DNA of 64,000 nt, taken from positions 1-64,000 of the forward strand of contig JANOJN010000228.1 of NCBI GenBank assembly GCA_031418775.1. The letters are read 5' to 3'. Both the position numbers and the translations under genes were made by a program. The notes under the pieces were generated by a model, which ran no database searches, had not been told where the DNA came from, and saw only the letters and a list, made by a program, of their open reading frames with translations. This document shows positions 1 through 9,758 of this stretch, piece by piece. This DNA comes from JANLQX01 sp031418775 (GTDB taxonomy: Bacteria > Actinomycetota > Acidimicrobiia > Acidimicrobiales > JANYDT01). The stretch's first letter is position 1. The number at the start of each line of letters is the position of its first letter.

Positions 1-578
1 ACCATCACCAGTCCGACGGCGAACCAGCCCACGGAGTTCACCAGCGGGACCGCGTTCAGCCACGGCCCGGCGGTCTCTCGCCATTCCCAGGCGCCGAGGC
101 GGATCATCTGCGGATCGAGGAACAGGTCCCACGCCACGAGAACGAGGGAGCCGACTGCTGCCCCGCTCCATCCTCCGCCGACGCGCTGGGCGCAGAGCAG
201 GGCGAGCCAACCGAACATGGCCCAGGCGAGGGGCACGACGGCCGGCACGCCGAACACCCGCAGCCCGAGGACGTCGGTGTAGTCGTAAGTCCCGAACGGC
301 AGACCGGTCTTCGAGCCGATCAGTTCGGCGACGAAGCCGATGCCGACGCAGACGCCGACCAACGCTACGGCTGCAGGCAACCCGCGGCTCCACCACGCGT
401 GTGCACACGACGTGCAGAAGAAGGCCACCACCGACCAGATCGTGACGATCCGCTGACCCTCGTCGGAAAGCAGGGGATACGGGACCTGGAGCGCCAGGAT
501 TGTCGCGAAACCGACGAGCCCGGCGATTGGAAGACGGCCACGCCAGTGGTAAGCGCGCAGAGTACTGAGTGACTTCAT
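1..578 (-). CDS. Carotenoid biosynthesis membrane protein (CruF/DUF422-like), 3' end off window
   Basis: The first 192 residues are present and the rest lies left of the window. The protein is hydrophobic with several membrane segments. It contains the family signature around GSKTGLPFGTYDYTDVLG, followed by VPLAWAMF and WDLFLDPQMIRLGAWEW, typical of the DUF422 carotenoid family that includes the bacterioruberin hydratase CruF. Members act on the end groups of acyclic C40/C50 carotenoids in the membrane. The ATG at 576-578 sits one base after the TGA of the CrtA-like gene, so the two are translationally coupled. The family call is firm; the exact reaction is not resolved. Confidence 0.8.
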   Translation of the reverse strand, partial: MKSLSTLRAYHWRGRLPIAGLVGFATILALQVPYPLLSDEGQRIVTIWSVVAFFCTSCAHAWWSRGLPAAVALVGVCVGIGFVAELIGSKTGLPFGTYDYTDVLGLRVFGVPAVVPLAWAMFGWLALLCAQRVGGGWSGAAVGSLVLVAWDLFLDPQMIRLGAWEWRETAGPWLNAVPLVNSVGWFAVGLVM

Positions 579-579
579 C

Positions 580-1296
580 TCAGAGTGCGCGCCCATCGAT
601 CGTGCCGGAACTCTCCAGCACGGCGAACCGGGCGAACATCTCCTCCGCATACCAACGGTCCGTGCGAGTTCGGGTCATCACGGCGCAATGTTCTGCGTTT
701 GTATACGCGAAGTTCCGCAGAGCTTCGTTGGAATCCCACAGCGAGAACGTCCCCTGCAAGCCGATCGGCGCTTCGCCGATGCCCACGGTGTAGCGGAGCC
801 CCGGCGATCCGTTCACGGCCGCAGCAACCGGCGGCGTTGCCGCGGCGAAGGCCCGCCACTGGCTTGGCTTCACCCGGGCTCTGGTTACCGCGGCAACGGC
901 GCGCCCGGGCACGGCGACGCCGGGGACAGCGCCGTCAAAGGGATCGCGACGCGACCACGTCCCTTTCCAGGCCAAGGGAAGGAGCAAGGCTTCCCACTGC
1001 TCGTCGGAGTGCGTCACCCACCGTTTCGCCACGGGCGACTCCACCGAGAACTGTCTTGCGGACTCGATCGAGTCCCACACTGCGAACAGCCCCCACGTGG
1101 TCGGGTCGGCATCTCGGGGTGTGAAGGTCCGGCCGCTCCCCGTACCGAGCAGTTTCCAGAATCGGAGACCCTTCGTGCGAGCAAGTGACGCCCGGTCAAC
1201 GGCCATCGAAGCCACGGCCCTCCCAATGTCGGACGAGCCAACGCGTCGGAGGTGCATCGACGCCACGATGGTCGGCATGCGCGCCGGCAAACTCAT
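580..1296 (-). CDS. CrtA-like spheroidene monooxygenase family protein
   Basis: The protein is about 238 residues and carries the family core GLRFWKLLGTGSGRTFTPRD, then WGLFAVWD and a C-terminal SLWDS / RWYAEEMFARF region. CrtA-type haem oxygenases introduce keto groups into acyclic carotenoids. The open frame extends to 1533, but the upstream part reads as non-coding and would overlap the divergent gene at 1458. I therefore place the start at the ATG at 1296; the ATG at 1278 is equally possible and matches the family N-terminus. It is followed immediately by the CruF-like gene, so the pair probably makes or modifies a keto-carotenoid. Confidence 0.8.
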   Translation of the reverse strand: MSLPARMPTIVASMHLRRVGSSDIGRAVASMAVDRASLARTKGLRFWKLLGTGSGRTFTPRDADPTTWGLFAVWDSIESARQFSVESPVAKRWVTHSDEQWEALLLPLAWKGTWSRRDPFDGAVPGVAVPGRAVAAVTRARVKPSQWRAFAAATPPVAAAVNGSPGLRYTVGIGEAPIGLQGTFSLWDSNEALRNFAYTNAEHCAVMTRTRTDRWYAEEMFARFAVLESSGTIDGRAL

Positions 1297-1457
1297 GCGT
1301 GCAGGTACGGGTCGGCCGAGGGCGCAAGGGCGGGAGGGGGGCTCGTCGGCATTCCCCCAGGTTAGGAGAGCAGGTGCTGCTACCAACGCGGCGACGGCTC
1401 CGACGTCAAGGATGACGCAAACATGCGCTTTCCCGCCATGACGCGTAGAACAGAGCC

Positions 1458-2384
1458 GTGAAGATTCGCATCGGTTACGGTCTCGGAACGCAGGGACTCG
1501 GGCATGCGCCCGGAGACGGGTCGGGCTACGCACAGCTCGTCGATGACCTCGAGCGTTTGTCGTTCGACTCCGTGTGGTTCAGCGAGCGTCTCACCGGCAA
1601 CGCGCCCGACCCCTGCGCGCTCATGGCGTACACAGCTGGAAGGACCACGAAGTTGAAGATGGGGATGAGCGTGATGGTGCTCCCTGGGCGCAGCCCCGTC
1701 CTCGTCGCCAAGGAACTCGCGTCGATCGCGCTCCTCGCCGGTCCCGGTCGCCTCCTCCCCGCCTTCGGGCTGGGCGCCGCCGACCCTCGCGAGCATCAGG
1801 CCTTCGGGGTGAGGCGGGAGGACCGCGGAGCGATCTTCAACGAATCACTCGAAGTGATCCGTCGACTGTGGCGTGAAGACGACGTGACGCATCACGGACG
1901 GTTCTTCTCCTACGACAACCTCCGCATCGGACCGTCTCTCCCTCGGCCGCTCGACGTATGGCTCGGCGGCATAGCGCCGAGCGAACTACGGCGCGTCGGC
2001 CGCCTCGCCGACGGATGGCTTCCGTCATTCATCACGCCGACCGAGGCACCAGAGCTGAAGGCCAGGGTCATCGCGGCAGCGGCGGAAGCAGAGCGCGAGA
2101 TCGAGGCCGACCACTTCGGGGTGCTCATCGTCTACACGTCAGGCGCCCCGCTCGGCGGTCCTTTCCTCGAGCGCATCCGCGCCCGACGGCCCGATGTCAC
2201 CGACCCGTCGGAACTCTTCCCCGTCGGCCTCCCGGCACTACGCACACATATCAGTCGGTTCATCGACGCCGGCTACACGAAGTTCGTTCTCCTCCCCGCC
2301 GCCGACCTCGCCGGCCAGCCCGGAGGCATCACCGAGGAGCTCGAACGCGTCGCCGCTGACGTGCTCGCCCTCGAACACGACTGA
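1458..2384 (+). CDS. LLM class flavin/F420-dependent oxidoreductase
   Basis: A 308-residue luciferase-like monooxygenase fold protein. It has the usual N-terminal strand KIRIGYGLGTQG, the motif FDSVWFSERL, and GRLLPAFGLGAADPREHQAFG near residue 95-115, which is typical of F420-dependent reductases of this family. It starts at GTG 1458 and is transcribed away from the carotenoid pair. Substrate cannot be read from sequence. A second, only distantly similar LLM gene lies at 42428. Confidence 0.85.
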   Translation: MKIRIGYGLGTQGLGHAPGDGSGYAQLVDDLERLSFDSVWFSERLTGNAPDPCALMAYTAGRTTKLKMGMSVMVLPGRSPVLVAKELASIALLAGPGRLLPAFGLGAADPREHQAFGVRREDRGAIFNESLEVIRRLWREDDVTHHGRFFSYDNLRIGPSLPRPLDVWLGGIAPSELRRVGRLADGWLPSFITPTEAPELKARVIAAAAEAEREIEADHFGVLIVYTSGAPLGGPFLERIRARRPDVTDPSELFPVGLPALRTHISRFIDAGYTKFVLLPAADLAGQPGGITEELERVAADVLALEHD

Positions 2385-2412
2385 AAACTCCAGGCCGTCG
2401 AATGGCGGGATC

Positions 2413-3156
2413 TCAAACGGCGTAGTTCCGCAAGTGGAGCAGGGCGACCTCAGCAGCGGGCCCCGCTGTGACGAGTCCGGACTCTCCGGCCGGCAACCGG
2501 CGCGCCCCGACTCGGCAGAACGCGCCCAGCGAACCGATGATGGTGTTCGGCGCGTTGCCGGGGCCAAGGGTGAACGTGGCTCCGCTCGGCATCGTGAGCG
2601 TGCAATGCACCTCAACCGGTTCAAGTCCTTGCAGCCGCATGGCGTAGGGGACAGTGGCGTGACCCAACCAGGCAACGTGACGAAGTCGGTCGTCGTCCTC
2701 GTACGGCAAGCCGAGTGGCTCGGCGATATCGAGCGCGTGGGCCCAGTGCTCGGCCAGCCTCGTCGTCGCCAGGGTTCGGGGACGTAGGGGCGCCGCTGCC
2801 CATCGGTACAGTTGGGTCGGGTCGGCGTTCGAAAGCGCCTCCACCGATGCCCGACGCGCTGCCTGCCATCGGCCCAAGATCTCCTTCGGAGTGACGTCGA
2901 AGGAACGGATCTGATCCTCGAGCACATCGTCGAGCGGTCGATCGCGCCTGGTCCACTCGGAATCGCCCGACCGCGAGAGTGTGGCCGGAACACCTTCCTC
3001 GGTAAGGGCGAGGTGCAACACGGTGTCGGCAACCGACCATCCCGGCGCGGCCGATGGCAAGTGCCATTGTTCCGGCCCCACACCGTCGAGCATCGCCCCG
3101 ATACGGTCGTACTCCCTCGTCAGATCGGTGAGCAGGTCATCGAACGGCGACGGCAT
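2413..3156 (-). CDS. TIGR03084-type metal-binding protein (DinB/maleylpyruvate isomerase-like)
   Basis: About 247 residues. The N-terminal four-helix region contains WHLPSAAPGWSVADTVLHLALTE and later RLAEHWAHALDIAEPLG. These carry the spaced histidines of the DinB/mycothiol-dependent maleylpyruvate isomerase superfamily, and the layout matches the actinobacterial TIGR03084 group. Members are probably thiol-dependent metalloenzymes, but no substrate is established. The start at 3156 (MPSPFDDLL) is preferred over 3174 because the alignable helix begins there. It is convergent with the LLM gene and divergent from the hydrolase at 3238. Confidence 0.75.
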   Translation of the reverse strand: MPSPFDDLLTDLTREYDRIGAMLDGVGPEQWHLPSAAPGWSVADTVLHLALTEEGVPATLSRSGDSEWTRRDRPLDDVLEDQIRSFDVTPKEILGRWQAARRASVEALSNADPTQLYRWAAAPLRPRTLATTRLAEHWAHALDIAEPLGLPYEDDDRLRHVAWLGHATVPYAMRLQGLEPVEVHCTLTMPSGATFTLGPGNAPNTIIGSLGAFCRVGARRLPAGESGLVTAGPAAEVALLHLRNYAV

Positions 3157-3237
3157 GGGTCCACTGTCGCGCATTCCGATGAACCGGGCGAGTTCGTTCT
3201 CTCACGAAGAACATGCCAGTTCTGGAAAGCTGGGCGC

Positions 3238-4038
3238 ATGAGCGAGACAGACAGTCCCGGCACCGATCCGCTGCTCGACTTCGCGCGGCGAGAGCTCACG
3301 TTCGACGACGAGACGATGCGCGTCTACGTTGCCGGAACTGGACCCGCCGTCGTAGTGATGACCGAGATGCCCGGCATCACGCCGCTCGTCGCCCGCTTCG
3401 CTCGCTGGGTGCGTGATGCCGGTTTCACGGTTTGGATGCCGAGCCTGTTCGGCCTCGACGGCGCCGAGCCGACGATGGAACTCGCCGGACAGGCGCTGCG
3501 ATCCGTATGTGTACGAAGAGAATTTCAGGCATTCGCCAACGGTGAATCGAGCCCGATGGCGCGTTGGCTCCGCCAGCTCGCTGCCCACGCCCATGGGGTC
3601 TGCGGTGGTCCGGGCGTCGGGGCCATCGGCATGTGCTTCACCGGCAACTTCGCTCTCACCATGATGCTCGAGCCATCGGTGCTCGCCCCGGTGATGTCGC
3701 AGCCTTCTCTTCCTTTCGACGATCCCGCCGGGACCTTCCTCACGACGACTGAACTGGCGGCGGTCAAGGCGCGGCTCGACGCCGACGACCTCACCGTGAT
3801 GGCCGTGCGATTCGAAGGTGACCCGTACTGCACCGCCGCTCGCTTCGACGCATTCGCGGAGGCGCTCGGTGATCGTTTCGTCCCACGGGTGCTGTCCGAC
3901 TCGTCGGCGGGCGACCTGGGCTGGACCGGTGTGCCGCACAGCGTCGTCACCACATCCCTCGTCGACGAAGCCGGTGAGCCGACCGCAGCTATCCGCGACG
4001 AGATCCTGGAGTTCTTCGCGTCCCGCTTGCACCCCTGA
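3238..4038 (+). CDS. Dienelactone hydrolase family protein
   Basis: 266 residues of alpha/beta-hydrolase fold. The nucleophile elbow reads AIGMCFTGNFAL around residue 130-140, with cysteine rather than serine as nucleophile, as in dienelactone hydrolases. VVVMTEMPGITPLV near the N-terminus would provide the oxyanion region. PHSVVTTSLVDEAG near the C-terminus contains a plausible catalytic histidine. Such enzymes open lactones or esters in aromatic catabolism. The ATG at 3238 is used because the frame upstream is antisense to the neighbouring gene. Confidence 0.8.
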   Translation: MSETDSPGTDPLLDFARRELTFDDETMRVYVAGTGPAVVVMTEMPGITPLVARFARWVRDAGFTVWMPSLFGLDGAEPTMELAGQALRSVCVRREFQAFANGESSPMARWLRQLAAHAHGVCGGPGVGAIGMCFTGNFALTMMLEPSVLAPVMSQPSLPFDDPAGTFLTTTELAAVKARLDADDLTVMAVRFEGDPYCTAARFDAFAEALGDRFVPRVLSDSSAGDLGWTGVPHSVVTTSLVDEAGEPTAAIRDEILEFFASRLHP

Positions 4039-4058
4039 CCGAGAACAGCACAGACCCG

Positions 4059-4586
4059 TCAGGCCGCGCCGAGCGCCTTCGGCTTGACGATCACGGTTAG
4101 GCGCATGCCGCCCTCATAGTGACCCTTGAGATGACAGCCGAGGATCGTTCGGCCGACCTTCGTGAACGTGGTTCGGATCTCGGCGGTCTTCTTCGGGGCG
4201 ATCGTCACGAACCCCTCGCCGGGTTTGGCCTTCGTGGTCGTGCCGTGACTCGCCATGTCGTGGCCCATCGCTTCCGCGTCCTTCATCTCGGCGGCGTGTG
4301 CCTTCTGAACCTTGTCGTCGCCCAGCAACGCCTCATGGTCGATTGTCGAGGCGTTGGTGATGCGCAGTACCACCGGTTGGCCAACCGTCACCGTGATGGT
4401 ACGCGGTTCGTAGCGGACGGCGCCCGCTTCGATCTTGACGATTTGCGGGGCCTTCTTCGCGGCTGCTCCGGCTGAGGGAACAAAGGAGACGAGGGACGCG
4501 CCAACGATGGTCGTGAGCGCGCCGACCAGAATCCGACGCCGGCGTGAGCGAAGCGAAACGGAACCTACGGAGGACCTCATAGACAT
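4059..4586 (-). CDS. Exported cupredoxin (type I copper) protein
   Basis: 175 residues with a twin-arginine-rich N-terminus (RSRRRRI), a hydrophobic signal sequence and an AGAAAKK cleavage region. The mature part is a cupredoxin domain: NASTIDHEAL supplies the first histidine, and GCHLKGHYEGGM supplies the Cys, His and Met ligands near the C-terminus. It is therefore probably a periplasm-side or cell-surface copper electron carrier. A His/Met-rich insert (EMKDAEAMGHDMASHG) may bind extra copper. The start at 4586 is chosen because upstream codons overlap the promoter of the divergent synthetase gene; MRSS at 4580 is an alternative. Confidence 0.8.
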   Translation of the reverse strand: MSMRSSVGSVSLRSRRRRILVGALTTIVGASLVSFVPSAGAAAKKAPQIVKIEAGAVRYEPRTITVTVGQPVVLRITNASTIDHEALLGDDKVQKAHAAEMKDAEAMGHDMASHGTTTKAKPGEGFVTIAPKKTAEIRTTFTKVGRTILGCHLKGHYEGGMRLTVIVKPKALGAA

Positions 4587-4673
4587 GCGCCCAGTCTGGC
4601 CCGACCGTGCTGCAACCGTGGGCGATCGCAGCTCATCTGGCCGTGGCACCCGTCACCAACCAGACTGGACGGT

Positions 4674-6371
4674 GTGCCGATCGAAGCGTCCAAAGCCACC
4701 ATTCATGAAGCCATAGCTGCGGCCTTCCCCGATCGGCCGTGCATCGTGTGGCGAGGACGGACCTGGACGTGGTCCGAGGTGACCGATCGCAGCAGACGAC
4801 TCGCGAACTACCTCCTGTCCCGCGGCGTCGCGGTCCCGACCGGTCGTGAGTTCCTCGACGGCCACGAGACGGGCCAGGACCATCTCGGCATCTACCTCTA
4901 CAACGGCAACGAGTACCTGGAATCGATGCTCGGCGCGTACAAGGCGCGGGTTGCCCCGTTCAACGTGAACTACCGCTATGTGGCTGAAGAGTTGGTGTAC
5001 CTGCTGACCGACGCGAAGTGCCGGGCCCTGGTGTACGGCGCATCATTCGCCCCAACACTCGCGGCAATCCGCGACCAGCTCCCGGGCCTCGACATCCTCA
5101 TCCAGGTCGACGACGGTTCCGGGAACGCCCTCCTCGATGGCGCCGTCGACTACGAAGCAGCGCTCGCCGGGTCGGGTCCCGAACGTCCAGAGGTGCAGGT
5201 GATGGGTGGCGACTGGTCAGCCGACGACCTCTACATCCTCTACACCGGCGGCACCACGGGCATGCCCAAGGGCGTGCTGTGGCGTCAGATCGACATCGCC
5301 GTTTCGGCGATGAGCTTGCGAAAGGTCGGCGCGGGAACAGAGTTCGACGACATGGATTCGTTCGTCGCCGGCCTTACCGCGACCCCGCCGCTTGTCACCC
5401 TTCCCGCCGCTCCGTTCATGCATGGCGCCGGACACTGGATCGCGTTCACCTCGTGGCATCGAGGCGGCACCGTCGTCCTCCAGGACAACACCGTCGCCCT
5501 CGACCCCGCCGACATTCTGACGGTTTGCCAGCGGGAGGGGGTGCAGTTCCTCCAAATCGTCGGCGACGCATTCGGTCGACCGATCATCGAAGAAATCGAG
5601 CGGGCCAACGCTGCCGGCACGCCCTATGACCTCAGCGCTCTCGGAATCATGCTGTCGGGCGGCGCCGCGCTCTCCGCTCCGTTGAAGCAACGATTCCTAA
5701 GCGCGCTTCCCAACCTGCTCATCATCGACGGGATCGGTTCCTCGGAAGCAGGCGGCCAGATGCAGAACATCTCGGCCGGCGACCCCTCGAGAGCCACCAC
5801 CGGCACCTTCGCCGCCGCTCCGGGCAACCACGTGCTCACCGAAGATCTCACGGCCGAGCACGAGCCCGGTCACGACGGACTCGGCTGGCTTGCGAAGTCC
5901 GGACGCCTCCCCCTCGGCTATCTGAACGACCCGGCCAAGACGGCCAAAACCTTCCCGACGGTCGCCGGGATCCGCTACTCCGTGCCGGGCGATCGGGCGA
6001 AGCTCCTCGTCGGCAATGAGGCGACGTTTGGCGTGCCGATCGTCGAGTTGCACGGACGCGACTCGGTGACGATCAACTCCGGCGGCGAGAAGATCTTCGC
6101 CGAGGAGGTCGAGGCCGCACTCATCGCGCACCCTGCGGTGTACGACGTCGTCGTCGCCGGCCGACCGAGCGAACGCTGGGGCAACGAAGTCGTCGCCATC
6201 GTTCGGCTCACCGAGGGCGCAACGGCGAGCGAAGCCGACCTGCTCGCCGAGGCCGAACGTCACGTCGCTCGTTACAAGTTGCCCAAGGCATTCGTTTTCG
6301 TCGATGCCATCCAACGCTCGCCATCGGGCAAGGCCGACTACCGCTGGGCCAAGGAGTTGGCCACGCGGTAG
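4674..6371 (+). CDS. Acyl-CoA synthetase (AMP-forming, FadD-like)
   Basis: 565 residues of the adenylate-forming superfamily. The phosphate-binding loop YTGGTTGMPKGVLWRQ is at about residue 188. It is followed by IDGIGSSEAGGQM, an adenylation motif variant SGRLPLGYLNDPAKT, and the C-terminal GGEKIFAEEVE and RSPSGKADYRW. The penultimate lysine in SGKADYRW is the usual catalytic lysine. It activates a carboxylic acid, probably a fatty acid or steroid side chain, as acyl-CoA. It starts at GTG 4674, divergent from the cupredoxin gene. Confidence 0.9.
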   Translation: MPIEASKATIHEAIAAAFPDRPCIVWRGRTWTWSEVTDRSRRLANYLLSRGVAVPTGREFLDGHETGQDHLGIYLYNGNEYLESMLGAYKARVAPFNVNYRYVAEELVYLLTDAKCRALVYGASFAPTLAAIRDQLPGLDILIQVDDGSGNALLDGAVDYEAALAGSGPERPEVQVMGGDWSADDLYILYTGGTTGMPKGVLWRQIDIAVSAMSLRKVGAGTEFDDMDSFVAGLTATPPLVTLPAAPFMHGAGHWIAFTSWHRGGTVVLQDNTVALDPADILTVCQREGVQFLQIVGDAFGRPIIEEIERANAAGTPYDLSALGIMLSGGAALSAPLKQRFLSALPNLLIIDGIGSSEAGGQMQNISAGDPSRATTGTFAAAPGNHVLTEDLTAEHEPGHDGLGWLAKSGRLPLGYLNDPAKTAKTFPTVAGIRYSVPGDRAKLLVGNEATFGVPIVELHGRDSVTINSGGEKIFAEEVEAALIAHPAVYDVVVAGRPSERWGNEVVAIVRLTEGATASEADLLAEAERHVARYKLPKAFVFVDAIQRSPSGKADYRWAKELATR

Positions 6372-6478
6372 GTGCCGAAGGGTACCCGGCTGCTTCGGTC
6401 GGAGGCAGGTGCCGGGTGGGTCGCGTAGGGTTGGACCGTCATGGACCTTCCGACGGGGGAAGCACACGGAGCACGACG

Positions 6479-9400
6479 ATGACGACCTCGACGATGGCCG
6501 TTGTGTTCTGCGACGTGGTCTCGTCGACCGAGGTCCGAGACCGGCTCGGCGACACCCGGGCCGATGCCTGGTTCGGTGATCTGCTTCGCCACATCGGCGG
6601 AGCCATCGTCGAGGCGAACGGCAGCGTGGTGAAATCGCTCGGTGACGGCGTCATGGCCGTCTTCACCTCAGCCGGCGCAGCGCTCGACGCAGCCGTCGCC
6701 ATGCAACAGGCGGCGGTGAAACACGGCTGGGGGTATCCGTCGGAACCCGCCCGGGTGAGAGTCGGCATCTCGATCGGCGACGTCTCGTCAAGCCACGAGG
6801 ACGGAACCGACGACTGGAACGGCATGCCCGTCGTCGAGGCGGCGCGGCTCTGCGCTGCCGCGGAACCTGAGGAGATCCTCGCTGCTGAAGTCGTACGTGT
6901 CCTTGTGGGCAGCAGAACCGATCATCAGATGACGCCGGTCGGTGACTACTCGCTCAAGGGCCGAAGCACCCCCATGGCAGTCGTTCGGGTGGCCTGGGAC
7001 CGTCCGGCCGCTCGACCGGGCGGCCGGACCTCGGCGACGGTGTTCCCTGACCCGCTCAACGCTGTTCGGCGCGGCCCGTTCGTCGGGAGGGCAACGCTTA
7101 TCGCCGAACTCCTCGACATGTGGAAGTCCGACGAGTGGCGAACTCTTCTCGTCGCCGGTGAGCCGGGAATCGGCAAGACGCGCTTCGTCAGCGAACTGAC
7201 CCACCTCATGTCGGGCACCGATGCGACGGTGCTGCTCGGCCGATGCGACGAGGATCTTGCTGTCGCTTTTCGTCCGTGGGCCGAGGCGTTGGCGCCGCTC
7301 ATCGATGCACGTTCGGACTCCGATCTTGGCGATCTTGCCCCGGAGCACCTGCAAGAGCTCGCCGGCATCGTCCCAGCGTTGCGGCGACGAGTCGGTCATC
7401 GACACGCGATCGTCGAACTCGATGCGCCGACGCGCCTTTCCCTTCTCAGCGACGCCATCAGCGCACTGCTCCGCCGTTCGGCGCCCATCGCTGTCGTGCT
7501 CGACGACATCCAATGGATCGATCAGGCGTCGCTCGTGGCCTTGCGCCACGTCGTCGCCCAATCGAACCCCGGCGTCACGATCATCGGAACCTACCGAGAC
7601 ACCGACCTCGACCGCGTGCACCCACTCAGCGCAGCTCTGGCCGATCTCCGCCAGGTCGATGGCGTCCGCCGGGAGGTCCTCGATGGCCTCGACGAAACGA
7701 GCGTCTCGGAGTTCTTCCGGGCCTTCGCCGGGCATGAGCTCGACAACGCAGCGAGAAGCCTTGCTGACGCTGTGCACGCGCAGACGTCGGGCAACCCGCT
7801 GTTCGTGGGTGAAGTGATCCGCCATCTCGCCGAGACCGGCGCGATCGTCCCCGGGGACAACCGTTGGCGAGCCGGTTCGTCCGCGATCGCTGCGACCCTG
7901 CCCGAGGGATTGCGCGAGGTCATCGGTCGGCGACTCACCCGACTCGGTGACGAAACCACCCAGGCGTTGCGGGTCGGCGCCGTCATCGGACGAAGCTTCG
8001 ACGCCGACGTCGTCGAGGCGGTGCTGGGCCGAGACGCGCTCGATGACATCGAACGCGCCGTCACCGCCGGCATCGTCGTCGATACCTCGAGCGCGTATGA
8101 GTTCCGGCACGCTGTCGTCCGCGAAGTCCTGTTGGCTGAGCTGTCGTCGGCACGACGACGGCGAATGCATCGAGATGTCGTCACGGTGCTGGAGCGTCGG
8201 TGGGCGCTCTCGATCGATCGTCATCTCGACGAGTTGGCCCACCACCACGGAGAGGCGCAATCGGCCTCCGCTCCGAACTGGTACCTCCGCGCCGCAGTGG
8301 CTGCGCACACAGTGTTCGACGGACGCTCGGCCGAGCTGGTCGAGCGCGGTCTGGAGTTGCTCGACCTGGCCGAGGATGATGACGCGCCGCTCCGATGCGA
8401 CCTGCTGATCGCCCGGGCCCGCGCATCGTCGCGCGCGAACATGCAGAACTCGCTGGCCGCTTCGCGTGAAGCGTTCGCTGCCGCACGAGCGCTCGGTGAT
8501 CAGGACCGGATGGCCCAGGCCTTGCGAACCGCGGGGAGAGCCGCCACGTCCGATTCCGGGCTCGAGCGGATCGACTTCCTCCGCTCGGCTCTCGCCGTGA
8601 TCACTGACACGTCCCTGCTCGGCCGGTGGGCCGCGGAGAGCACGCTGCTCCTCAATGAGCGGGTCGGACCCCATCTCACCCCCGATGACCACGCGGCGCG
8701 TGTGCACGAGATCGTTCGGCATCTCGACCCCGCGGATCCCGAGGCTCGCAAGGTTGCCATGGACTGTGTCGTGGGTCTGATGTACATGCAACAGCCAAGG
8801 CAGGCTACGGAGGTGTACGACCGCTTCGCCACGCCTGGTGGAACCGACTCGTTCGGCACACCGATGGACGCCGTACTCGCCCAGATCGCCCTCTCGCTTG
8901 GCGACCGGGACGGCTTTGAGCGCCACTTGGACGCCGCGCTCGGCCACGCGCAACTCCGTCGTTCGTCGTGGTCCTACGAGAGCGCCATGTTCCAGCGCAT
9001 TGCCATGCGCGAGCTCCTCGACGGCCGCTGGTCGGCTGCCGCGCGCGCAGTCGACGAGGTGTTGGGGCAGGGAGGACACAGCACGAACTTCGCCCTCGGC
9101 TGCCAGATCCAGCGCAACTGGATCGCCCGGGAGACCGGCGACGTCGAGACGCTCTACCAGTTCTCCGTCAACTTCCTCGCGACGAACTCCTCGTTTCCGG
9201 TCGCACGTGCGCTCGTTGCGGCGGAAGCCGCCGAAGCCGGCCACAGAGATCATGCCCTGGCGGCGCTCGACGAGCTTGCGCCGGACGATTTCGCCGCGGT
9301 CGGCCGTGGGTGGCTGACCATCCTCGCCCTGGGCTCGCTTGCCTGGGCTGTCGTCACCGTTGATGCGCGGCCACACGCCGGCGTGCTCCGGAGGCTTCTC

Positions 9401-9742
9401 GCCGACTACGGCGGTCAGATGGCCCGCGCCGCGTCGGGTACCCACGTGATGTGCTCCGTCGACCGTCTGCTCGCCAGCCTCGCCGCCGTGGACGGCGACC
9501 ACGCGGGAGCCGATCGTCTCTTCGCCGCGGCACTGGCGCAGGAGGAAGCACTTCGATCCGCGCCGCTCGCGACCCGGACCAAGCACTGGTGGGGGCGGGC
9601 GCTGGCCCGTCGCGGCGAAGCGGAGCGGGCGGCACCGCTGCTCGCCGATGCCCGTGCGGCAGCCGAGCTGCTCGGCATGCATGCCGTCGTTCGCCAGATC
9701 GACGACCTCACGGGTCGTCACCCGTTCGCGGCCATCGGATAG
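6479..9742 (+). CDS. Adenylate/guanylate cyclase domain fused to AAA-type ATPase and helical repeat region
   Basis: 1087 residues. Residues 1-180 are a class III nucleotide cyclase domain with both metal-binding aspartates (VVFCDVVSSTE; KSLGDGVMAVF). This is followed by a MalT/STAND-like ATPase with Walker A GEPGIGKTR near 226 and Walker B VVLDDIQWID near 340. A long alpha-helical, TPR-like C-terminal half has no DNA-binding helix-turn-helix. The architecture suggests a ligand-sensing signalling ATPase with a cyclase output or input domain. The ATG at 6479 is preferred because conserved sequence begins directly there. Confidence 0.85.
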   Translation: MTTSTMAVVFCDVVSSTEVRDRLGDTRADAWFGDLLRHIGGAIVEANGSVVKSLGDGVMAVFTSAGAALDAAVAMQQAAVKHGWGYPSEPARVRVGISIGDVSSSHEDGTDDWNGMPVVEAARLCAAAEPEEILAAEVVRVLVGSRTDHQMTPVGDYSLKGRSTPMAVVRVAWDRPAARPGGRTSATVFPDPLNAVRRGPFVGRATLIAELLDMWKSDEWRTLLVAGEPGIGKTRFVSELTHLMSGTDATVLLGRCDEDLAVAFRPWAEALAPLIDARSDSDLGDLAPEHLQELAGIVPALRRRVGHRHAIVELDAPTRLSLLSDAISALLRRSAPIAVVLDDIQWIDQASLVALRHVVAQSNPGVTIIGTYRDTDLDRVHPLSAALADLRQVDGVRREVLDGLDETSVSEFFRAFAGHELDNAARSLADAVHAQTSGNPLFVGEVIRHLAETGAIVPGDNRWRAGSSAIAATLPEGLREVIGRRLTRLGDETTQALRVGAVIGRSFDADVVEAVLGRDALDDIERAVTAGIVVDTSSAYEFRHAVVREVLLAELSSARRRRMHRDVVTVLERRWALSIDRHLDELAHHHGEAQSASAPNWYLRAAVAAHTVFDGRSAELVERGLELLDLAEDDDAPLRCDLLIARARASSRANMQNSLAASREAFAAARALGDQDRMAQALRTAGRAATSDSGLERIDFLRSALAVITDTSLLGRWAAESTLLLNERVGPHLTPDDHAARVHEIVRHLDPADPEARKVAMDCVVGLMYMQQPRQATEVYDRFATPGGTDSFGTPMDAVLAQIALSLGDRDGFERHLDAALGHAQLRRSSWSYESAMFQRIAMRELLDGRWSAAARAVDEVLGQGGHSTNFALGCQIQRNWIARETGDVETLYQFSVNFLATNSSFPVARALVAAEAAEAGHRDHALAALDELAPDDFAAVGRGWLTILALGSLAWAVVTVDARPHAGVLRRLLADYGGQMARAASGTHVMCSVDRLLASLAAVDGDHAGADRLFAAALAQEEALRSAPLATRTKHWWGRALARRGEAERAAPLLADARAAAELLGMHAVVRQIDDLTGRHPFAAIG

Positions 9743-9758
9743 CTCGCGAGATTGGTGT

